From Streptomyces monomycini (GTDB lineage Bacteria > Actinomycetota > Actinomycetes > Streptomycetales > Streptomycetaceae), in contig NZ_JAFIQY010000015.1 in assembly GCF_022271435.1 (NCBI RefSeq), positions 1 to 64,000 on the forward strand: a DNA stretch of 64,000 bases, in the 5' to 3' direction. This document shows, piece by piece, positions 57,747 to 64,000 of this stretch. The notes below the pieces were generated by a model. That model saw only the letters and a program-made list of their open reading frames with translations. It was not told the DNA's origin and did no database searches. A program made the translations under genes and the position numbers. Each line of letters opens with the position of its first letter. Position 1 is the stretch's first letter.

Positions 57747-58941
57747 CGGCGGCCTGCCCGGCCCCCTCCTCCGAGGGCCGCCGGGCACCCTCCCCCGGCT
57801 CGGTCAGCGTCCGCGCGACGAGCCAGGCCACCACGCACAGCGCGATCAGCGGCAGCAGCGCGGTGCGCAGGCCGGTGGCGTCGGCGAGGGCGCCGATGGC
57901 CGGGCTGGCGACGCCGCCGACGCTGACCGCCAGGCCCAGGGTGACGCCGCTCGCCGTACCCATGCGGTTCGGCAGCAGGTCCTGGCCGAGGGTGATGTGC
58001 AGGGAGAACGGCACGTACAGGGCCGTGGCGGTCAGGGCGGCGAACACGTACAGCGCGGGGCCGGGGACGAGGACCAGCCCGGCGACGGCCGGGACGCAGG
58101 CCGCGTAGGCCATCCGTACCGTACGGACCCGGCCCCACCGGGACGCCAGCCGGCCGCCCAGCACGGTGCCCACCGCACCGCCCGCGAACAGCACGAACAG
58201 GGCCGCCGAGCCCGCGGTGGCGCCCCCGCCCACCCGCTGCTGCGCGTAGACGGCGATGAAGGCGCTCAGGCCGACGAAGACGACGGAACGGCAGACGATG
58301 ACGGCCGTCAGGCGCAGGAACCCCGGCCAGTCGTCGCGGCCCGCCGACCGCGCCGCGGCCTTGGCGACGGCCGCCTTCGGCGCCAGGGTACGGATCGCCG
58401 CGGCGGTGATCAGGACCCCGGCCACCGCGGGCACCGCCAGCCACGGCGACGCGCCGAGCGAGCCCGCGGAGAGCAGCGGGCCGACGGCGACCGGGGCGAG
58501 GGCGAAGCCGATGTTGCCGCCGAGGGAGAACCAGCCCATGGCGACATGGCTGCCGCCGCTCGCGACACGGGCCAGCCGCGCGGCCTCCGGGTGGTAGGCG
58601 GCCACCCCGATGCCCGAGAGGGCCACCGCGAGGCACGTGAGGACGTACGAGTCACATAGCCCCGACAGGGCGATGCCGAGCCCGGCGCACAGGGTGCTCA
58701 CCGGGATCAGCCACGGCATCGTCCAGCGGTCGGTGAGCGAGCCGAACAGGGGCTGCACCAGGGAGGAGAGGAGGGTGGCGGCCAGCACGATACCCGAGGC
58801 GGCGGCGTAACCGTAGTGGCGCTCGGCCACCAGGAAGGGCACCAGGGCCGGGACCGCGCCCTGGTAGAAGTCCACCGCCGCGTGTCCGACGGACATCATC
58901 GCGACCGGCCGCCGGGGAGCGGCCACGTGCTTCGTCGTCAT
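57727..58941 (-). CDS. MFS transporter, fosmidomycin-resistance (Fsr)-like
   Basis: 404 residues from ATG 58941. Twelve membrane segments, with early HAAVDFYQGAVPALVPFL and LFGSLTDRW, and AAYHPEAARLAR, the Fsr-type signatures. Probable drug or metabolite exporter. It lies next to the monooxygenase on the opposite strand; the AraC gene starts 55 bp away, divergently, and may regulate it. Confidence 0.88.
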   Translation of the reverse strand: MTTKHVAAPRRPVAMMSVGHAAVDFYQGAVPALVPFLVAERHYGYAAASGIVLAATLLSSLVQPLFGSLTDRWTMPWLIPVSTLCAGLGIALSGLCDSYVLTCLAVALSGIGVAAYHPEAARLARVASGGSHVAMGWFSLGGNIGFALAPVAVGPLLSAGSLGASPWLAVPAVAGVLITAAAIRTLAPKAAVAKAAARSAGRDDWPGFLRLTAVIVCRSVVFVGLSAFIAVYAQQRVGGGATAGSAALFVLFAGGAVGTVLGGRLASRWGRVRTVRMAYAACVPAVAGLVLVPGPALYVFAALTATALYVPFSLHITLGQDLLPNRMGTASGVTLGLAVSVGGVASPAIGALADATGLRTALLPLIALCVVAWLVARTLTEPGEGARRPSEEGAGQAAVSGPRR

Positions 58942-58995
58942 ACGTCGATCCTGGCGACCGCACCCGGTGGCGGACTTCCCATAAGCTGCCACGTC

Positions 58996-59823
58996 ATGCC
59001 GGTTTTCCGCCATCACCCGCCGCACGTCACGACCATCACCCGTTTCCTGCCGCAGGGTGCGGAGGTGACGGCCCACCACCACGACGTCCACCAGATCGTC
59101 TACGCGGGGCGGGGTGTGCTCACCGTGACCACGGACGCCGGGAGCTGGGTCACCCCGGCCACCCGGGCGATCTGGATCCCGGCCGGGACGGTGCACGAGC
59201 ACCGGGCGCACGGGGACACCGACCTGCACACCGTCGGCGTACCGCCGGACGCCGACCCGCTGGGGCTGGACCGGCCCGCCGTCCTGGCGGTCGGTCCGCT
59301 GCTGCGCGAGCTGATCATCGCGTACAGCGGTACGGGCAGCCGCCGTACGCAGGAGGCGCGGCGCCTGCTGGCCGTACTCCTCGACCAGCTGCGCCACACC
59401 CCGCTCCAGGCCCTGCACCTGCCCAGGGCCCGCGACCCGCGGCTGGCGGCGGTCTGCGCGGCGCTCCGCGCGGACCCGGCCGATCAGCGCCCGCTGGCCG
59501 CGCTCGGCGCGGCGGCCGGGGCGAGCGAGCGGACCCTGGCCCGCCTCTTCCGCGCCGAACTGGGCATGACCTTCCCCCAGTGGCGTACGCAGCTGCGCCT
59601 GCACCACGCGCTGGTGCTGCTGACGCAGGACGGCCCGGCGCTGTCCGTGACCGCGATCGCGCACCGCTGCGGCTGGGCCTCGGCCAGCGCCTTCATCGAT
59701 GCCTTCCGCGGGTCGTTCGGACACACGCCGGGCGCCCACCGGGCTCTCATGGGCCCGGCTACAACACCAGCGACAGCAGCAGCACGCACACGATCCCGAC
59801 GACGGAGATCAGCGTCTCCATGA
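58996..59823 (+). CDS. AraC-family regulator with cupin sensor
   Basis: 275 residues from ATG 58996. N-terminal cupin (HHHDVHQIVYAGRGVLTV, and IPAGTVHEHRAH) followed by the two AraC helix-turn-helix repeats, the second ending CGWASASAFIDAFRGSFGHT. Homologues stop shortly after this. Here 28 residues of Ala/Thr/Arg-rich tail run 65 bp into the 3' end of gntP on the opposite strand, as though the original stop were lost. Divergent from the Fsr-like exporter, its likely target. Confidence 0.88.
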   Translation: MPVFRHHPPHVTTITRFLPQGAEVTAHHHDVHQIVYAGRGVLTVTTDAGSWVTPATRAIWIPAGTVHEHRAHGDTDLHTVGVPPDADPLGLDRPAVLAVGPLLRELIIAYSGTGSRRTQEARRLLAVLLDQLRHTPLQALHLPRARDPRLAAVCAALRADPADQRPLAALGAAAGASERTLARLFRAELGMTFPQWRTQLRLHHALVLLTQDGPALSVTAIAHRCGWASASAFIDAFRGSFGHTPGAHRALMGPATTPATAAARTRSRRRRSASP

Positions 59824-61156
59824 GCGACCAGGTCTTGAGCGTCTGGCCGACGTTCATGCCGAAGTACTCCTTCACCATCCAGAAGCCCGCGTCGTTGACG
59901 TGGCTGAAGAACAGCGAACCGGCGCCGACGGCGAGGACGAGCAGGGCGGTGTGGGTGGTGGACATGTCCGCGGTGAGCGGCGCCACCAGGCCCGCGGCGG
60001 AGATGGTGGCCACCGTCGCGGAGCCGGTCGCGAGCCGGATCGCGACCGCGATCAGCCAGGCCAGCAGCAGCGTGGAGATGTTCCAGTCCTTGGACAGCTC
60101 CAGGATCATCTGGCCGACGCCCGCGTCCACCAGGGTCTGCTTGAAGCCGCCGCCCGCGCCCACGATCAGCAGGACGCCGGCGATCGGGGCCAGGGACTTC
60201 TCGACGGTGGTGGCGATCCGGCCCTTGGTGAACCCGGCCGACCGGCCCAGCGTGAACATGCCGACGACGACGGCGGTGAGCAGCGCGATCAGCGGGGAGC
60301 CGACCACGTCGAAGACCCGCTGGACCGTCGTGCCCTTGTCGTCCACGACGACGTCCACCAGGGCCTTGGCCAGCATCATCACGACGGGCAGCAGCACGGT
60401 CGCGACGGTGATCCCGAAGCCGGGACGCTTGTCCAGCTCGCCGGAGGCCCTCTCCGGAACCATGTTCTCCGGCGGGCGGATGTCCACCCAGCGGGCGGCG
60501 TAACGGGAGAACAGCGGACCGGCGACGATCGCGGTGGGGATGGCGACGACGACGCCGAGCGCCAGGGTGACACCCAGGTTGGCGTCGAGCGCGGCGATGG
60601 CGGCCAGCGGGCCGGGGTGCGGCGGGATCAGGCCGTGCATGACGGACAGGCCGGCCAGCGCCGGGATGCCGATGCGCATCAGGGAGAAGTTGCCGCGCTT
60701 GACGACCAGCAGCACCACGGGGATCAGCAGCACGATGCCGACCTCGAAGAAGATCGGCAGGCCGACGATGCCGGCGATCAGCACCATCGCCCAGGGCATC
60801 ACGCGCCCGCTCGCCTTCGCCAGGATCGTGTCGACGATCTGGTCGGCGCCCCCGGAGTCGGCGAGCAGTTTGCCGAGGATCGCGCCCAGCGCGATCAGGA
60901 TGCCGGTGCCCGCGACCGTACTGCCCAGGCCCGACGAGAAGCTGGTGATGGCCTTGTCCAGCGGCGCGCCCGCCACCGCGCCCAGCACCAGCGAGCCGAT
61001 GATCAGGGACAGGAAGGCGTGCAGCTTGAACTTGGTGATGAGCAGGACGATGACGGCGATGCCCGCGAGGACGGCGATGCCGAGCTGCGCGTGACCGGCC
61101 GAGGTGATCGGCTCGGTCGCGTCCGCTGCCAGCATCTCGACGCTGAGATGTGTCAC
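59759..61156 (-). CDS. gntP: Gluconate:H+ symporter
   Basis: 465 residues from GTG 61156, about 12 membrane segments. GntP signatures: GAILGKLLADSGGADQIV, GLPIFFEVG, PPHPGP and a C-terminal HVNDAGFWMVKEYFGM. Imports gluconate for GntK. It follows gntK by 124 bp on the same strand; transcription of both probably starts upstream of gntK. Confidence 0.95.
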   Translation of the reverse strand: MTHLSVEMLAADATEPITSAGHAQLGIAVLAGIAVIVLLITKFKLHAFLSLIIGSLVLGAVAGAPLDKAITSFSSGLGSTVAGTGILIALGAILGKLLADSGGADQIVDTILAKASGRVMPWAMVLIAGIVGLPIFFEVGIVLLIPVVLLVVKRGNFSLMRIGIPALAGLSVMHGLIPPHPGPLAAIAALDANLGVTLALGVVVAIPTAIVAGPLFSRYAARWVDIRPPENMVPERASGELDKRPGFGITVATVLLPVVMMLAKALVDVVVDDKGTTVQRVFDVVGSPLIALLTAVVVGMFTLGRSAGFTKGRIATTVEKSLAPIAGVLLIVGAGGGFKQTLVDAGVGQMILELSKDWNISTLLLAWLIAVAIRLATGSATVATISAAGLVAPLTADMSTTHTALLVLAVGAGSLFFSHVNDAGFWMVKEYFGMNVGQTLKTWSLMETLISVVGIVCVLLLSLVL

Positions 61157-61280
61157 GGCTGTTCCCTAGGGGGTGCAGTTTGCTGGTTGTGGTGCTCCCG
61201 GCGCGGTGGCACGGGGGCGTACGGGACGGTGTCCCCGCGCGGCGGCGGGGCGGCGGCCCGTGGTCAGGCGGGCCCCGTGG

Positions 61281-61808
61281 TCAGGCGGGGGCGGACCGAC
61301 CGGTCCCGTAGCGGCGCAGCGCCTCGACGGCCCGCCCGGCGATCTCCTGCGGAGTGCCGGACACGTCCACGGCGACGCCCGCCTCGTCCGCGCCGAGCGG
61401 CTCCAGGGTGGCGAACTGGGAGTCCAGCAGCGCGGTGGGCATGAAGTGGCCCTTGCGCTCGGCCATCCGGGACTCGATCAGCGAACGGTCGCCGGTCAGG
61501 TGCAGGAAGACGACGCCGGGCGCGGCGGCCCGCAGCCGGTCGCGGTAGGCGCGCTTGAGGGCCGAGCTGCTGACGACACCGCCCTGACCTGCGCGGCCGT
61601 GGGCCCAGGCGCCGATGGCGTCGAGCCAGGGCCACCGGTCGGCGTCCTGGAGCGGGGTACCGGCGGACATCTTGGCGATGTTGGCCGGGGGATGGAAGTC
61701 GTCGCCCTCGGCGTAGGGGACATCAAGGTCGGCGGCCACCAGCGGCCCGATCGTCGTCTTGCCGGTGCCGGCCACGCCCATCACGACGATGACGTGGGGG
61801 GTGCTCAT
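61281..61808 (-). CDS. gntK: Gluconokinase
   Basis: 175 residues. P-loop GVAGTGKTT (11-19), DDFHP, the substrate-binding DADRWPWLD, and a LID region with HLTGDRSLIESRM, all features of GntK. Produces 6-phosphogluconate for the pentose phosphate pathway. Divergent from the GntR gene. Confidence 0.96.
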   Translation of the reverse strand: MSTPHVIVVMGVAGTGKTTIGPLVAADLDVPYAEGDDFHPPANIAKMSAGTPLQDADRWPWLDAIGAWAHGRAGQGGVVSSSALKRAYRDRLRAAAPGVVFLHLTGDRSLIESRMAERKGHFMPTALLDSQFATLEPLGADEAGVAVDVSGTPQEIAGRAVEALRRYGTGRSAPA

Positions 61809-61866
61809 CCCGTGTACCTCGCTGTCCTCTTTGACCTCGGTTTGTCGTCCTACTGAAACCCATGGG

Positions 61867-61877
61867 ATACGACGTAT
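61867..61877. promoter_or_regulatory. Candidate GntR operator in gntK-gntR region
   Basis: ATACGACGTAT, palindromic with one central mismatch, 59 bp from the gntK start and 67 bp from gntR. A second weak symmetry TGAC-N6-GTCA begins at 61889. This 135-bp region is clearly AT-richer than its surroundings. Confidence 0.5.
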
Positions 61878-61943
61878 TCAAGCCTCTGTGACGTAAAAGT
61901 CATACTTAAAAATGCGCCTCCCCCAGGAACGTAGGCTGACCCC

Positions 61944-62651
61944 ATGGAGAACGAGGGGGCGGGGCAGGGGCTGCACGCGCGGGTACTGGAGTCCCTGGGC
62001 CCCGCCATCACCGCGGGCGAGTACCCGCCGGGCACGATCTTGCGCACCGACGAGCTGGAGCAGCGCTTCGACGTGTCCCGCACGGTCATCCGCGAGGCGA
62101 TACGGGTCCTGGAATCCATGCACCTGGTCGCCTCGCGCCGCCGGGTCGGCGTGACCGTGCGCCCCGCCGAGGAGTGGAACGTCTACGACCCCCGCGTCAT
62201 CGGCTGGCGGCTGGCCGGCCCGGACCGCCCCCGGCAGCTCCGTTCCCTGACCGTGCTGCGCTCCGCCGTCGAACCGGCCGCCGCGGGCCTGGCCGCCCGG
62301 CACGCCACCCCCACGCAGTGCGCCGAGCTGACCGAGCACGCCATGGGCATGGTCGCCACCTCGCGCGGCCAGCAGCTCGACGCGTACCTGGTGCACGACA
62401 CGGCCTTCCACCGCATCGTGCTGACCGCCTCCGGCAACGAGATGTTCGCCCGGCTCGGCGACGTGGTGGCCGCCGTTCTCACCGGCCGCACCCACCACCA
62501 CGTCATGTTCACCGACCCCGACCCGGCCGCCGTGACCCTGCACGTCCAGGTCGCCGAGGCGGTACGGATCGGCGACGCGGAACGCGCCGAGGCACTGACC
62601 CGCGAGATCACCGTGGGCGCGATGGCGGAACTGGATGTCCTGGCGCCGTAG
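61944..62651 (+). CDS. gntR: GntR-family (FadR subfamily) regulator of gluconate use
   Basis: 235 residues. Winged helix about 10-75 (ILRTDELEQRFDVSRTVIRE) and an all-helical FCD effector domain with metal-site histidines (HDTAFHR, and HVQVAEA). Divergent to gntK-gntP, the usual arrangement for an autoregulated gluconate repressor. Confidence 0.92.
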   Translation: MENEGAGQGLHARVLESLGPAITAGEYPPGTILRTDELEQRFDVSRTVIREAIRVLESMHLVASRRRVGVTVRPAEEWNVYDPRVIGWRLAGPDRPRQLRSLTVLRSAVEPAAAGLAARHATPTQCAELTEHAMGMVATSRGQQLDAYLVHDTAFHRIVLTASGNEMFARLGDVVAAVLTGRTHHHVMFTDPDPAAVTLHVQVAEAVRIGDAERAEALTREITVGAMAELDVLAP

Positions 62652-62680
62652 GCGCGCCCCAGCCGGGGCGGCACCGCCCC

Positions 62681-64000
62681 TCAGTCTCCGTAGGCGTTCT
62701 GCTCGGCGAACCGCTGCGCCAGGGCCGTCAGCAGCTGCGGCGCGTCCTCGCGCGGCAGGACCGCCTCGATCAGCACCAGTTCGTCCGGCGTACGAGCGGC
62801 CAGCGCGAGCGCGTCCGCCAGCTCGGCCGGGGTCTCGACCCGCACCGCGACCGTGCCGGGGCCCGCGCCGAAGGCGGCGGGCAGGGCGGTGTAGTCCCAG
62901 GCGGCGATGTCGTTGTACGGGGCGGTGGCGCCGTGGATGGCACGCTCGACCGTGTAGCCGTCGTTGTTGACGACGATGACCACCGGGGCCGCGCCGTACC
63001 GCGTCATGGTGCCCAGCTCCTGCGCGGTGAGCTGGAGGGAACCGTCCCCGATCACCAGCACCGAGCGCCGGTCCGGCGCGGCCAGCTCGGTACCGAGGGT
63101 GGCCGGCAGGGTGTATCCGATCGATCCCCACAACGGCTGACCGACGAACCGCCCGTCCGCGGGCAGCGGCACCTCCTGAGCACCGTAGAACGCGGTGCCC
63201 TGCTCAGCGACGAGCACACTCCCCGCCGGCAGGAACTCCCCCACCGCACCCCAGAGCTGACGCTGCGTCAGCCCAGCACGGAGCCCCTCTCCCGTCTCTT
63301 CCTCCTCCACCTCCGGGTACGCGAAGAGCTCTCCATACCCCTCGGGCGCCGGCAGCCCCGAGTCCCGCAGCAGTCCGGCCAGTCCACCGACGGCCTCCGC
63401 CATGTCCACCCCCTCGAACACCCCACGGCCCGCCGCGGCGCGCCCGGGACGCAGCTCGATGGTCCGCTCCGGGGTGAAGTGATGGCTGAAGCCGCCGGTC
63501 ACACTGTCCGAGACCGGTGCGCCGACCAGGATCAGACAGTCCGCGTCCTCGACGGCCGCCCGGACCCGCTTGTCGCTGATCTCCCCGGTGTAGGCGCCGA
63601 CGAACCCGGGCGCGGTCTCGTCCAGCACCCCCTTCCCGCTGGAGAACACGGCGGACCGGACCGGGGCGGCGGCGAGCAGGTCACCGAGCGGCCCGCGCAG
63701 CCCGAACCGCTCGGCCTCGTGCCCGGCCAGCACGGTGACACTGCGCGCCCCGTCCAGCATCCGCGCGCAGCCCGCGAGGAAGTCCCGCACCAGCCCCGGA
63801 TCAGCCGGCGCGTCCGGCACGATCAACGGCCCGGAAGACGCGGGCACCTGAGCCAGTACGACATCCGTGGGCAGATTCAGATGGACCGGCTTGCGCTCGC
63901 GCCACATGGCACGCAGCACGCGGTCGATCTCCGCCGGAGCGTTCGTCGCGGTCAGGTCGGCGCGGGCCACCGTCACCTCGGCGAACATCCGGCCGAAGCG
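62681..64000 (-). CDS. Thiamine-diphosphate 2-keto acid decarboxylase (indolepyruvate/pyruvate decarboxylase type), 5' truncated by window
   Basis: At least 439 residues of the C-terminal part; the frame runs out of the window at 64,000. Central domain with SSGKGVLDE, then the ThDP-binding motif from GDGSLQL to NNDGYTVE, and an activating AEQGTAFYG. The family converts pyruvate, indolepyruvate or phenylpyruvate to aldehydes. The Pyr domain with its catalytic Glu and HH motif lies outside the window, so specificity cannot be judged. Confidence 0.85.
   Translation of the reverse strand, partial: RFGRMFAEVTVARADLTATNAPAEIDRVLRAMWRERKPVHLNLPTDVVLAQVPASSGPLIVPDAPADPGLVRDFLAGCARMLDGARSVTVLAGHEAERFGLRGPLGDLLAAAPVRSAVFSSGKGVLDETAPGFVGAYTGEISDKRVRAAVEDADCLILVGAPVSDSVTGGFSHHFTPERTIELRPGRAAAGRGVFEGVDMAEAVGGLAGLLRDSGLPAPEGYGELFAYPEVEEEETGEGLRAGLTQRQLWGAVGEFLPAGSVLVAEQGTAFYGAQEVPLPADGRFVGQPLWGSIGYTLPATLGTELAAPDRRSVLVIGDGSLQLTAQELGTMTRYGAAPVVIVVNNDGYTVERAIHGATAPYNDIAAWDYTALPAAFGAGPGTVAVRVETPAELADALALAARTPDELVLIEAVLPREDAPQLLTALAQRFAEQNAYGD

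Noticed and set aside
1..64000. Insertion sequences, integrase genes, tRNA or rRNA genes
   Set aside because: No transposase or integrase motifs, terminal inverted repeats with target duplications, cloverleaf sequences or rRNA stretches were recognised on either strand by eye; a tRNAscan or IS search would be decisive.

Overview
The window is a high-G+C actinobacterial chromosome segment. The third-codon-position bias, frequent GTG starts, 4-nt ATGA/GTGA gene overlaps, many apparently leaderless starts and gene content all point to Streptomyces. From about 1 to 44,700 the order closely follows the S. coelicolor SCO4921-SCO4884 interval from memory (accA2, a DeoR regulator, purine nucleoside phosphorylase, phosphohexomutase, deoC, sigQ/afsQ1/afsQ2, add, deoA, cdd, nucleoside ABC transporter), so most of it is conserved core chromosome. 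No tRNA, rRNA, transposase, integrase or CRISPR array was found.

Layout. 1-6,802: 3' end of a biotinylated acyl-CoA carboxylase subunit, a secreted-type esterase, TetR and DeoR regulators, an LpdA-like flavoprotein and a GGCT-fold protein. 6,917-18,351: purine nucleoside phosphorylase, a PGM2-like phosphohexomutase, a PIG-V-like membrane glycosyltransferase with a Pro/Glu-rich insert, a decayed dihydrofolate-reductase-like gene, a sortase with its translationally coupled surface protein, then deoC followed by two overlapping aldehyde dehydrogenase genes. 18,428-25,414: small secreted proteins, a uridine-kinase-like protein, and the sigQ / afsQ1-afsQ2-lipoprotein signalling locus. 25,553-30,515: adenosine deaminase, an alpha/beta-hydrolase that lacks its serine, a VOC protein and a LysR/MFS pair. 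30,588-37,415: an accessory patch with Uma2, a 1,529-residue RHS/YD-repeat polymorphic toxin, its probable immunity gene, and a DUF3140/DUF2945 pair. 37,525-44,651: deoA, cdd and a BMP-type nucleoside ABC importer. 45,365-55,458: an M20 amidohydrolase and a nonulosonic-acid (sialic acid/Kdn-type) surface-glycan locus. 55,498-64,000: a TetR/FAD-monooxygenase pair, MFS, AraC, a gluconate uptake locus (gntP, gntK, gntR) and a truncated thiamine-diphosphate decarboxylase.

How the genes fit together. The strongest systems-level signal is a nucleoside salvage regulon. The 12-bp palindrome CTACGCGCGTAG occurs exactly upstream of the purine nucleoside phosphorylase, deoC and add genes, with degenerate copies upstream of deoA and the nucleoside importer. 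In deoC and add it sits inside the -35/-10 spacer of a leaderless promoter, so one repressor probably controls import, deamination, phosphorolysis and deoxyribose breakdown. The acetaldehyde released by DeoC would be oxidised by the aldehyde dehydrogenase immediately downstream. That enzyme plus its overlapping truncated partner looks like an ALDH16 split into two genes.

The most accessory-like feature is the RHS toxin and immunity module. It is bracketed by 39-bp direct repeats with two mismatches, one of which is the 3' end of the neighbouring DUF3140 gene. This looks like an integration or recombination scar.
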